DNA of 64,000 bases. Origin: Pseudomonas sp. JUb42 (GTDB lineage: Bacteria > Pseudomonadota > Gammaproteobacteria > Pseudomonadales > Pseudomonadaceae). Below, one piece after another: positions 1 to 8,599 of this stretch. The position numbers were made by a program, and so were the translations under genes. The notes beneath the pieces were generated by a model. That model saw only the letters and a program-made list of their open reading frames with translations. It ran no database searches and was not told the origin of the DNA. The DNA is taken from the NCBI RefSeq assembly GCF_024807945.1, contig NZ_JANUFD010000008.1, positions 124,001-188,000 on the forward strand. Direction: 5' to 3'. The first letter of the stretch is position 1; each line of letters begins with the position of its first letter.

Positions 1-570
1 ATGATTCCTAACTTCAAGGCCAGCCACGGTTATCACACCATCGATAATTTTGGTCGGCGCGACTCCATCGAATACCTGCGTGAAAATGCCTTGAGCCTGG
101 TGGCGGGGCTCGACATGACCGACCTGCCCAAGCGGGTATTTCTTGCGCGCAAAGGGTTCCTGCGGCGTTTTAACCAGCAGGACGTCATCGAGCTGCTTGA
201 GCCCTATGGTTTCGCCTGCGTTTACATGGAAGACCTCGATGTTCATCAGCAGGTGGCGATCATGGCCAACGCTGAAGTGGTCGTGGGGCCGACCGGGGCG
301 GCATGGACTAACATCATGTTCGCCTCTGCGGGTACCCAGGCGCTGTGCTGGATGGCTGAGGAGTATGGCGACCTGTCGTGTTTTTCCAACCTCGCGGCCA
401 TTGTCGGTGTCGATCTGGAGTTCGTCCGTTATCGCACCGGCGCCCATAACTCCCATGAGCTGTACTACAAGGAATATGTGCTGGACGTCTCTGTGGTCAG
501 GGCTTGGCTGGAGCAGCACGTACCCGGCCGCGACGGCTTGCTATTAGCGAAAGCGACGAACGGCGTGTAG
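1..570 (+). CDS. Glycosyltransferase family 61 protein, 3' part
   Basis: This is the C-terminal half of a protein resembling glycosyltransferase family 61 (DUF563). Residues about 40-50 (KRVFLARKG) and 90-105 (VVGPTGAAWTN) followed by FSNLAAIVGVDL look like the conserved C-terminal part of that family. Members transfer sugars onto polysaccharide or glycan acceptors. An ATG stands exactly at base 1, but family members are usually about twice this length, so I take the gene as cut by the left window edge. The next gene is an acetyltransferase of the kind found with amino-sugar pathways, which suggests a surface-glycan locus extending to the left. The acceptor cannot be told from the sequence. 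Confidence 0.7.
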   Translation: MIPNFKASHGYHTIDNFGRRDSIEYLRENALSLVAGLDMTDLPKRVFLARKGFLRRFNQQDVIELLEPYGFACVYMEDLDVHQQVAIMANAEVVVGPTGAAWTNIMFASAGTQALCWMAEEYGDLSCFSNLAAIVGVDLEFVRYRTGAHNSHELYYKEYVLDVSVVRAWLEQHVPGRDGLLLAKATNGV

Positions 571-608
571 GCTTCGGCAGTCGATGTTGTGTTTTTTCTG
601 GAGTGGCC

Positions 609-1127
609 ATGGATCTTCAAGCGAAATCCATTCGTTTACGGCTGATCGAAGCGACAGATGCCGAGTTTGTCCTGGATCTGCGGTTGGACAAGCGCTACAG
701 CGAGTATCTGTCGAGCGTCAATCCAAGTGTCGCGGCACAGCGCGCCTGGATCGAGAGCTACAAGGACGACGAGCGCGCCGGGCGCCAGTTCTACTTCATT
801 ATCGAAAACAACAACGGCGTGCCCTGTGGCACCGTGCGTATCTATGACCTGCGCGAGGATTCATTCTGCTGGGGCAGCTGGATCCTCAACGCCGACAAGA
901 CCCGTTATGCGGCACTGGAAAGCGCATTTCTGATTTATCAGATCGGCTTCCAGCAAATGGGCTATCACAAGGCCCACTTCGATGTGCGCAAGGGCAATGA
1001 CCACGTCATCTCCTTCCACGAAAAGATGGGCGCCGTGCGCACCGCAGAAGATGAAGAAAATCTGTACTTCGAGATCAGCGAAGCCGCCGTTGCGCAGTTC
1101 CGGGAGCGTTTGTTGAAGAAGCTGTAG
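609..1127 (+). CDS. GNAT-family N-acetyltransferase, probably amino-sugar type
   Basis: The 172-residue product has the RLRLIEATDAEFVLDLR opening seen in single-domain GNAT enzymes of the RimJ or nucleotide-sugar type. The acetyl-CoA region lies around residues 80-130. The ATG at 609 is chosen because GGAG (599-602) lies about 6 bases upstream and because family similarity begins right there; the frame stays open further upstream but overlaps the glycosyltransferase. It begins 38 bases after the glycosyltransferase stop, so the two are probably co-transcribed. Acetylation of an amino sugar for a surface glycan is an inference from this pairing; a protein or small-molecule substrate is not excluded. 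Confidence 0.7.
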   Translation: MDLQAKSIRLRLIEATDAEFVLDLRLDKRYSEYLSSVNPSVAAQRAWIESYKDDERAGRQFYFIIENNNGVPCGTVRIYDLREDSFCWGSWILNADKTRYAALESAFLIYQIGFQQMGYHKAHFDVRKGNDHVISFHEKMGAVRTAEDEENLYFEISEAAVAQFRERLLKKL

Positions 1128-1164
1128 GCATTACCCAACGATACTAATAAAAAGGACGTGCCAT

Positions 1165-2421
1165 TTGAATCGCCTTGGCAAGGTGCTGTTCGTTGCCGCT
1201 CTGTTGTTGTCTGGCGGCTGCGAGGCGCGAGACAAGACCGCTCCGCCCTCACCCCTCCAGGTTCAGCCAGCGGACCGGGATCGGGTCCGCTTCGATCTGT
1301 TCACCCCCGACGCGCCCCTGGCCAGCGGTTGGCGTGTCGCGGTTCAGGCCACCTATAACTCGGTCAACCTGACGGATCCCGGCACCACCCTCACGACGAC
1401 AAGTCGACGCAATTGCCGGCCGGGCAGCAATGTGGTGTTCGTACCGGTGCCCAGCTTCAGAAAATGCGAAAGCATGGTCATTCGATCTGAATCGATGCAG
1501 TTGCCTGCCAGCCAGGTCAGCCTTGCCGGTGAGCGCAGTATCGACGTGGACTTTGCGCCCCTGCTCAAGGTGCGCGGCGCTGAGTATCGGATCGCTTCGC
1601 TGAACCTGAGTCTGCTGCCCTGTGCGCAGTGCAAGCCGATCACCCAGGACGTCACCACCGACTGCTATACCGACGAGCGCCAACCGGAAATGCTCACCCG
1701 GCAATTCCTGCTCAACTACCGCAAGGGCGTCAGCAGCAATCCCAAGGCTGCGCAGTGTGGGCTGGACAAAGGGGACTGGCCCGCCTGGACAACCCGGCAA
1801 AGCGTGCAAGAGCGCATTCGCAGTCACTTCGGTGAAAAAAACGCGATGATCAGCAGTGAGCTGCTCGACAGCTATGGGCTGATTCCCACGCCCGACAAAG
1901 GCTGGGTCTACAACCCTACTGCGAACCTGAAAGATTTCTCCTACTTGTGCTTGCGACCTGCTGCCACGACCTATCGGGCTCGCCTGGAAAAATCCACGCA
2001 ATGGCCCTACGACCCCAACGTCGAGGTCAGCATCACCCTGGATGACCACGGCGGCATCTGCCTGTACGACTTGCGTGGCACCGATACCGGGAAATACACC
2101 TCGGATGTGCGGATCGTCTACGTGTTCATCGACGGTCATCTGCGTCAGGTAGTGACCGACGAGCCGAAGGATCTGCGGCGTACCTGGCGTTGGGTGGACG
2201 ATCAGCCCATGGAGTACATCCAGCGCGAAAACCACACCTCGGTGGCTGGTTCAGACGATGTTCTTTACTGGCATAAAATCGCTGCCCAGTATTGGCCCAA
2301 GCAGATGGACTACAAGCCGGACTTCAAGGCGTTTGCCCAACAACAGGCGTTTGCCCAGGCGCTGATCCAGCGCTATCCACCGCAACTGCATGACACCGCG
2401 CAAACCTCCGTCAAACCCTGA
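1165..2421 (+). CDS. Putative lipoprotein of unknown function
   Basis: I do not recognise this 418-residue protein. The N-terminus is a short positively charged and hydrophobic signal ending in a lipobox (LLLSGGC, Cys19), so it should be lipidated and anchored in the envelope. The remainder is soluble, with several cysteines (for example C-A-Q-C near residue 150) that could form disulfides. The start is a TTG, supported by AAAAAGGA at 1149-1156 about 8 bases upstream and by the signal peptide beginning there. It follows the acetyltransferase by 37 bases, so it may belong to the same transcript. A REP-type inverted repeat begins at its stop codon. Confidence 0.6.
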   Translation: MNRLGKVLFVAALLLSGGCEARDKTAPPSPLQVQPADRDRVRFDLFTPDAPLASGWRVAVQATYNSVNLTDPGTTLTTTSRRNCRPGSNVVFVPVPSFRKCESMVIRSESMQLPASQVSLAGERSIDVDFAPLLKVRGAEYRIASLNLSLLPCAQCKPITQDVTTDCYTDERQPEMLTRQFLLNYRKGVSSNPKAAQCGLDKGDWPAWTTRQSVQERIRSHFGEKNAMISSELLDSYGLIPTPDKGWVYNPTANLKDFSYLCLRPAATTYRARLEKSTQWPYDPNVEVSITLDDHGGICLYDLRGTDTGKYTSDVRIVYVFIDGHLRQVVTDEPKDLRRTWRWVDDQPMEYIQRENHTSVAGSDDVLYWHKIAAQYWPKQMDYKPDFKAFAQQQAFAQALIQRYPPQLHDTAQTSVKP

Positions 2422-2518
2422 CCGTTGGAGCGAGGCTCGCCCGCGAAGGCAATGCTCCAGGCTCAGGGAATGTGTCTGGTGTACAGACCTCTTCGCGGGC
2501 AAGCCTCGCTCCAACGGT
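2421..2518. repeat. REPIN-type inverted repeat (GTTGGAGCGAGGCT class)
   Basis: Two inverted arms, ACCGTTGGAGCGAGGCT at the left and its complement at the right, enclose GCCCGCGAAG/CTTCGCGGGC inner arms and a spacer of about 45 bases. This is the layout of paired REP sequences in Pseudomonas. It overlaps the last base of the upstream stop codon and may act as a transcript 3' end. Confidence 0.85.
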
Positions 2519-2523
2519 TCGAA

Positions 2524-2550
2524 TAAATTTTCTACCTGTGTAACCAATAC
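2524..2550 (+). promoter_or_regulatory. Possible sigma-28 (FliA) promoter for cld-mcp
   Basis: TAAA at 2524-2527 is followed after 15 bases by ACCAATAC at 2543-2550. The FliA consensus is TAAA-N15-GCCGATAA, so the -35 and spacing are exact and the -10 matches at 5 of 8 positions. It lies about 60 bases before the next gene pair, which ends in a chemoreceptor, the expected kind of FliA target. Confidence 0.4.
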
Positions 2551-2608
2551 CCGTGCTCGAGCGAATTAACCCTCGTCAGCCTGACGTGAATTCTTGAGCA
2601 CACCCCCC

Positions 2609-3184
2609 ATGATTGATAAATCGCAGCGCTTGTTCAGCTTCGTTGCTGGCGAACAGGGTCCCTGGTCGATCCAGAGCAATACCGCCGTGGTGGGGGAGTC
2701 TTTACCGGATGCCGCGTGTCTGGCCGTCATCGGCTATACCGAGAGCGTGCCGGAATCGGCCTCGCAGTGGTCCCTGCGGGGCGTCACCAGTAACGAGCGC
2801 TACGTCACCCGCGATGAAAAAACCGCCCTGGTTGCCCGGCAAGCTGAGCTGGGCCGTCCTGCAGCGGATCGCGGAGCGTTCATTGCCCTGCGCAAGAATC
2901 CGCAATGGTGGGCACTGACCCAGGATGAGCGGCGCAGCATTGTCGAGGAACAGTCACGGCACATCGCCGTGGGCATGAACTACCTGCCGGCCATTGCCCG
3001 GCGCCTGTTTCATTGCCGCGATCTGCCCAGCGCTCAGCCCTTCGATTTTCTTACCTGGTTCGAATTTAACGCCGCTGATGCCGGGGCTTTCGACGAGTTG
3101 CTGGGGTTGTTGCGCGGCACGTCGGAGTGGCGGTTCGTCGAACGCGAAGTGGATCTGCGCCTGATCCGGGGGCGCTGCGCATGA
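2609..3184 (+). CDS. cld: Chlorite dismutase-family heme protein (short, lineage II-like)
   Basis: The 191-residue product ends with a chlorite dismutase-like fold signature. His118 is followed 13 residues later by Arg131 (HIAVGMNYLPAIAR), which matches the proximal heme His and distal Arg spacing of true chlorite dismutases; coproheme decarboxylases lack that Arg. The length fits the short dimeric lineage. The known reaction is chlorite to chloride plus O2. Conserved NPQWW (97-101) and FDFLTWFEF (145-153) segments also fit. ATG 2609 is preferred; a TTG at 2594 in the same frame is the alternative and neither has a strong ribosome-binding site. Its stop overlaps the start of the downstream chemoreceptor (ATGA). 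Actual activity on chlorite is inferred. Confidence 0.75.
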   Translation: MIDKSQRLFSFVAGEQGPWSIQSNTAVVGESLPDAACLAVIGYTESVPESASQWSLRGVTSNERYVTRDEKTALVARQAELGRPAADRGAFIALRKNPQWWALTQDERRSIVEEQSRHIAVGMNYLPAIARRLFHCRDLPSAQPFDFLTWFEFNAADAGAFDELLGLLRGTSEWRFVEREVDLRLIRGRCA

Positions 3185-5091
3185 ACACATCCGTCAGAGG
3201 CAAACTGATCGCCGGTTTTGGCGCCGTGCTGTTATTGACCGCGCTGCTGACCTGCATTGCGCTGTACAGCGTCAAGCAACTCACTACCCGAAGCGAGGCA
3301 TTGGTCGACAGCATCTCCCTGGACAGTCAGATCGCTGCGGTGCGCCTGCAGGAAAACGAGTTCGACCGCACCGGCCAGAGCCAGGCCGTGGATGCGTACA
3401 ACCGGGAAATCGGCAAGCTCGACACCCTCGTCGACAAGGTCCGTATCAGTGCCGGTGAAGACGGTCGCGGCGCCGTCGAGCGCATTCGCACCGTGCGCAA
3501 GACCTATGAACAGACCTTCAGCGATTTCGTTGTAGCGCGTAATCAGGCCAGGCGCGCGCAGAGTGAAATGAACCCGGTGATCGAAGATATTGCCAGCAAG
3601 CTGAACAAGGTCCTCAACAGCCTGTTCGAGACCCTGGGCAGCAACCCTGCCAGTGGCATCGCGCCGCTGCAGACGGCGGTGGAGCTGCAAGGGCTGATGA
3701 GCGCCCTGCGCGACGAGGTACGCAACTACATTGCCAACCCCACCGATCAGGCCCATCAGCATGTGGCGGCCAGCGTCGATCACATCCGCCAGCGCGGCAA
3801 CGACCTGTGGGAGCTGCTGCCCAGCGATGATCTTCAGCAGCAACTGGTCGATGCCCTGCAGGCCGTGCTGACGTATCAGGACCGGGTTGCCGAGTTTCGC
3901 GACAACCTGCTCAAGAGCCAGAAGGCCAAGCAGTTGATGCTCGATCAGGCCGACGAGCTGCAGACCTTGAGCGCGTCCATTTATCAGCAGCATGTTGAAG
4001 GCCGCAGCCACGATGTGCGCATGGCTCAGGGCGAGTTGTCCGTGGCTGCCGTGCTGGCCTTGCTGTTGGGGCTGGGTGCGTCATGGCTGATTACCCGGCA
4101 GATTGTGCCGCCGCTCAACCGTGCCCTGACCGTGGCCCGGCAGATTGCCGCCGGCGATATCACCGGCAAGCTCGATAGCCATACCAAGGACGAAATCGGC
4201 CAGATGATGGGCGCCATGCAGGAAATGGCCGAGCATCTGCGCCAGCTCATCAGCCGCATCGGTGGCGGCGCCCAGCGCCTGACCTCGGCCGCTGCGGCGC
4301 TGTCGGTGGTGACCTCACAGAGCAATGCCGGCGCCACTCTGCAACGCGAGCAGACCGCGCACGTCACCCATGCGGTCGCCGATATGGTCGCCAGTGCCCA
4401 GCACGTCGCGGAAAACGCCCGGGACACCACCCACGCCACGCACGTCACCGAACAGCAAACCATCGAAGGCAATCGCATCATTGCCCAGGCGCTTGAGCAT
4501 TTCGACTTGTTGGTGGCCAACGTCGCCCAATGCGGGCAGGCCATGACCCGCCTGCGCCACGACAGCGAGCGCATTGACGGCGTGCTGGGAGTGATTCGTG
4601 CCGTAGCTGAACAGACCAACCTGCTGGCGCTCAATGCTGCCATCGAAGCGGCGCGGGCGGGGGAGAGCGGTCGCGGCTTTGCCGTGGTGGCCGACGAAGT
4701 GCGCGGCCTGGCCCAGCGTACCCAGCAGTCCACCCAGGAAATCGAAGGCTTGATTCTGTCCTTGCAGGAAGGTGCCAAGGACGCCACGGCGCTGATGCAA
4801 CAGAGCGAGGATATGAGTAATTCCAGCGTGGAACTTGCCCGTGCGGCCGGGCAGGTGCTGAGCGAGATTCGTGATTCGGTGGCGTCCATCCACAGCATGA
4901 ACATGAGTATTGCCACGGCGGCCGATCAGCAGACCAGCGTGTCGCGGCAGATCAGCAGCAGCCTGGTGCGGGTGCGGGACATCGCCGACGAATCTGCTGA
5001 CAATAGCCTGAAAACCACCGAAGCCAGTGACGAGCTGTCACGCCTGAGCGGCGAGCTGACGACGCTGGTGCAGCGCTTCAAGGTGTCCTGA
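3181..5091 (+). CDS. Methyl-accepting chemotaxis protein with long helical periplasmic sensor (HBM-like)
   Basis: A 636-residue chemoreceptor. A first membrane segment (about 10-31) and a second (about 286-304) flank a roughly 250-residue all-helical periplasmic region, the size and character of the helical bimodular (HBM) ligand domain known from McpS-type receptors. A HAMP domain (about 305-357) follows, then the signalling hairpin with its conserved tip (QTNLLALNAAIEAARAGE, near 480-497). There is no C-terminal CheR-tethering pentapeptide. The ATG at 3181 overlaps the stop of the chlorite dismutase-like gene, so the two are translationally coupled. Known HBM ligands include organic acids and amines; the ligand here is unknown. 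Confidence 0.9.
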   Translation: MNTSVRGKLIAGFGAVLLLTALLTCIALYSVKQLTTRSEALVDSISLDSQIAAVRLQENEFDRTGQSQAVDAYNREIGKLDTLVDKVRISAGEDGRGAVERIRTVRKTYEQTFSDFVVARNQARRAQSEMNPVIEDIASKLNKVLNSLFETLGSNPASGIAPLQTAVELQGLMSALRDEVRNYIANPTDQAHQHVAASVDHIRQRGNDLWELLPSDDLQQQLVDALQAVLTYQDRVAEFRDNLLKSQKAKQLMLDQADELQTLSASIYQQHVEGRSHDVRMAQGELSVAAVLALLLGLGASWLITRQIVPPLNRALTVARQIAAGDITGKLDSHTKDEIGQMMGAMQEMAEHLRQLISRIGGGAQRLTSAAAALSVVTSQSNAGATLQREQTAHVTHAVADMVASAQHVAENARDTTHATHVTEQQTIEGNRIIAQALEHFDLLVANVAQCGQAMTRLRHDSERIDGVLGVIRAVAEQTNLLALNAAIEAARAGESGRGFAVVADEVRGLAQRTQQSTQEIEGLILSLQEGAKDATALMQQSEDMSNSSVELARAAGQVLSEIRDSVASIHSMNMSIATAADQQTSVSRQISSSLVRVRDIADESADNSLKTTEASDELSRLSGELTTLVQRFKVS

Positions 5092-5125
5092 CATTTTCTG
5101 TGTGGATAGGGGGCGGGCAAGTTCT

Positions 5126-5230
5126 GTGGGAGCGAATTCATTCGCGAATGGGGCATTTCAGTCGCTGAAAATGCGTTGGATGTACCGGCCTCTTCGCGAA
5201 TGAATTCGCTCCCACTGAATTCGCTCCCAC
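5126..5230. repeat. REPIN-type inverted repeat (GAATTCATTCGC class) with extra half-site
   Basis: GTGGGAGCGAATTCATTCGC at 5126 pairs with its complement ending at 5215. A further copy of the terminal arm (TGAATTCGCTCCCAC) follows directly at 5216-5230. It sits between the convergent chemoreceptor and LysR genes. Confidence 0.85.
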
Positions 5231-5260
5231 AACTGCAGAGTTCGCAGCCTCGGGATGGAG

Positions 5261-6193
5261 TTATTGCGCAGGGGAGTCTTTCGATGCCGTCAGCCTGTCC
5301 AATCCCTCGCGCAATCGCGGCAACGCGAAATCAATGAACCTGCGCATCTTCAGCGGCATGAATCCCCGTGACGCATGCACCAGGCTGATCGGCATCGGCT
5401 CCGGTTCGAACGTGCGCAGGATGATCCGCAGGCTACCGTTTTCCACCGCATCCGCCACTTGATAATGCAGCAGGCGGGTCACGCCGACACTGCGCACGGC
5501 CGCCTGCATCGCTGCTTCAGCGGTGGAGACCAGCAAGCGTGGGCGGATCGGCACTTCTATGTCGTGCGCCCCGGCCGGTAGCGGGAAGCGCCAGCTCATT
5601 GCCGGCAGCGGCGTATCGACCTTGACGCAGGGCAAGCCCTCCAGCACCTGCGGGGTCTGGGGTTCGCCATACTTGCCCAGCAATGCCGGGCTTGCGCACA
5701 TCACCGAGCGCATCACGCCAATCCGGGTTGCCACCATGCTGCTGTCAGGCAACCGGCCGATGCGCACGGCCATGTCGACGTGATCGTCGACCAGATGGAT
5801 ATTGTGATCGGCGAGCACCAGCCGCACGTTGATCTCGGGAAACTGCTCGAGGAAATCCGTCACCACCGGCAACACATGCAACCGCCCGAACAGGACCGGT
5901 GCGGTGAGCACCAGCTCGCCCTTGGGCTCCTTGAACTCCCCGGCCGCTTCCCGCTCGGCGTCTTCGACCTGTTCCAGAATGCGTCGTGCTGCGGCGACGT
6001 AGGCGACACCTGCGTCAGTGAGAGTCAGTTTACGTGTAGTCCTGATCAGCAGACGAGTACCGATCAATGCCTCAAGGTCCGAGAGTTTGCGGCTGAGCGT
6101 GGGCAGCGGAACATGCAGGGCGCGGCTGACCGCCGACAGGCTGCCTTTCTCCGTCACCATGACCAGCAGTGACATGGCCTCGAAGCGATCCAT
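5261..6193 (-). CDS. LysR-family transcriptional regulator
   Basis: A 310-residue LysR-type regulator. The winged helix-turn-helix occupies residues 1-60 (SLSAVSRALHVPLPTLSRKL is the recognition region), and the remainder is the periplasmic-binding-protein-like effector domain. The GEFKEPKGELVLTAPVLFGR linker resembles the subgroup of small LysR regulators that control adjacent oxidoreductase or hydrolase genes. It is divergent from the exported hydrolase starting 124 bases away, so that gene is the natural candidate target and the shared gap the probable operator region. The effector is unknown. Confidence 0.9.
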   Translation of the reverse strand: MDRFEAMSLLVMVTEKGSLSAVSRALHVPLPTLSRKLSDLEALIGTRLLIRTTRKLTLTDAGVAYVAAARRILEQVEDAEREAAGEFKEPKGELVLTAPVLFGRLHVLPVVTDFLEQFPEINVRLVLADHNIHLVDDHVDMAVRIGRLPDSSMVATRIGVMRSVMCASPALLGKYGEPQTPQVLEGLPCVKVDTPLPAMSWRFPLPAGAHDIEVPIRPRLLVSTAEAAMQAAVRSVGVTRLLHYQVADAVENGSLRIILRTFEPEPMPISLVHASRGFMPLKMRRFIDFALPRLREGLDRLTASKDSPAQ

Positions 6194-6317
6194 TGAGCTC
6201 TTCCATTTTTTGGCAGGATGGTTCTCGATATTAGTGAATTATCTTTATATGTGAAAGGCGGCACTATTTCGGTCAAGGAGCTGATGACAGCTCGAAACCC
6301 TTGAAAGGAAATAGACC

Positions 6318-7268
6318 ATGTCCATTAACAAGTTGTTGGCAGCGTCGGTACTGGCGACTGCATTGATCGGCACCAACGCCCAGGCGGCAGCGGCGCAACC
6401 GGTGGTCAGCCACCACACCGTCGACGTGCAGGGCGTGAAGATTTTTTACCGTGAAGCCGGTGACCCCAAGGCGCCGACGGTGCTGCTGTTGCACGGTTTC
6501 CCGACCTCGTCCTTCATGTATCGCGAGCTGATTCCAAAACTGGCCGACCGTTATCATGTGGTCGCCCCGGACATGCCCGGCTTCGGTTTCTCTGACAGCC
6601 CGGATCGCGGGAAATACGCCTACACCTTCGACAACCTGGCAAAAACCATGGACGGCTTTACCGAAGCCCTGGCGCTCAAGCGTTATGCGATTGAAGTCTT
6701 CGACTATGGCGCCCCGGTCGGCTGGCGCCTGGCAGTGGCGCATCCGGAACGCATCACGGCGATCATCAGCCAGAACGGCAACGCCTATGAGGAAGGTCTG
6801 AGCGAAGGCTGGAACCCGATTCAGCGTTACTGGAAAGACCCGACCGCCGAGAACCGCAACGCCCTGCGCGAGATGCTCAAGCCCGAGTCGATCAAGTGGC
6901 AATACACCCACGGCGTGAGCAACCCCGACAGCGTAGCGCCAGAGGCTTACACCCTCGACGCGGCCTTCGTTGCTCGCCCGGGCAATGACGAAATCCAGCT
7001 CGATCTGTTCGGCGACTACGCCAATAACGTCAAGCGTTACCCGGAATTCCAGGCCTACTTCCGCAAGTATCAGCCGCCGCTGCTGGCGGTCTGGGGTAAG
7101 AACGATCCGTTCTTCCTGCCTGCCGGTGCCGAGGCGTTCAAGCGTGACGATGCCAAGGCAGAAGTGCACTTCTACAACACCGGCCATTTCGCGCTGGAGA
7201 CCGATGTCGAGGCCATTGGTGGCGAGATTCATCGGTTCCTGGATCGTACTGTCGGCAAGGCGCACTGA
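6318..7268 (+). CDS. Exported alpha/beta hydrolase, haloalkane dehalogenase/epoxide hydrolase type
   Basis: A 316-residue alpha/beta hydrolase with an N-terminal signal peptide (about residues 1-24, cleavage near NAQA-AAAQ), so it should act in the periplasm or outside. HGFP at 59-62 provides the oxyanion region. The nucleophile elbow reads VFDYGAPVG with Asp129, as in haloalkane dehalogenases and epoxide hydrolases rather than Ser esterases. Asp263 (GKNDPF) and His290 (TGHFAL) complete a plausible triad. AAAGGAA (6305-6311) precedes the ATG. Divergent from the LysR regulator, which probably controls it. The substrate cannot be assigned; the Asp nucleophile argues against a simple esterase. 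Confidence 0.8.
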   Translation: MSINKLLAASVLATALIGTNAQAAAAQPVVSHHTVDVQGVKIFYREAGDPKAPTVLLLHGFPTSSFMYRELIPKLADRYHVVAPDMPGFGFSDSPDRGKYAYTFDNLAKTMDGFTEALALKRYAIEVFDYGAPVGWRLAVAHPERITAIISQNGNAYEEGLSEGWNPIQRYWKDPTAENRNALREMLKPESIKWQYTHGVSNPDSVAPEAYTLDAAFVARPGNDEIQLDLFGDYANNVKRYPEFQAYFRKYQPPLLAVWGKNDPFFLPAGAEAFKRDDAKAEVHFYNTGHFALETDVEAIGGEIHRFLDRTVGKAH

Positions 7269-7300
7269 TACCAACAGGGACGCAGGGTCGCCGGGTGAAT

Positions 7301-7570
7301 TGTGGGGGGGATTGTGGGTGGGATTGTGGGAGCGAATTCGCTCTCATCAAACAACGCGCAACTTACTGAATAGCAAAGACTTTGTGGGAGCGAATTCATT
7401 CGCGAAAGCGGTTGCAGGCGATGAAGCTGCATCGAATGTATCGGCTTCTTCGCGAATGAATTCGCTCCCACATTGCCTCCTGCCCCGGTCAGTGTTTGCT
7501 GCATGACAGCGCGGCGGCGTAGACGGGGGGGGGGCTCCCACAGAATCCATTTCTACAGAGTTCGCCCCCA
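7301..7570. repeat. REPIN-type repeat cluster between convergent genes
   Basis: This 323-base gap holds no gene. A complete pair of GTGGGAGCGAATTCATTCGC arms lies at 7384-7471. On its left are degenerate GTGGG copies and a lone arm (7326-7347), and on its right further fragments (GCTCCCACAGA near 7534). It looks like a decayed tandem of the same element. Confidence 0.75.
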
Positions 7571-7591
7571 ACAAAATCGCCCGCCGGGCCG

Positions 7592-8416
<825 letters not shown>

Positions 8417-8599
8417 GATCGTCCTGGCAAAAGTGCATGTGCGGCCGACGTTAGCACGGGGCTTCAGGGTGGGGATCACACATTTTCTGCGGTCGTCCAA
8501 ACCAAAGGTTCTATAGCTCGATGGCAATAAGAGACAGGCTTGCTCTTGAACTACAGGATAGAGTTTGGCGAAAGAACATCTTCTCCAACGGAGCAGGCT

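Noticed and set aside
2609..3184. Coproheme decarboxylase (HemQ/ChdC) assignment
   Set aside because: The residue 13 positions after the heme His is Arg, as in chlorite dismutases, rather than the Gln of HemQ, and the length fits the short lineage.
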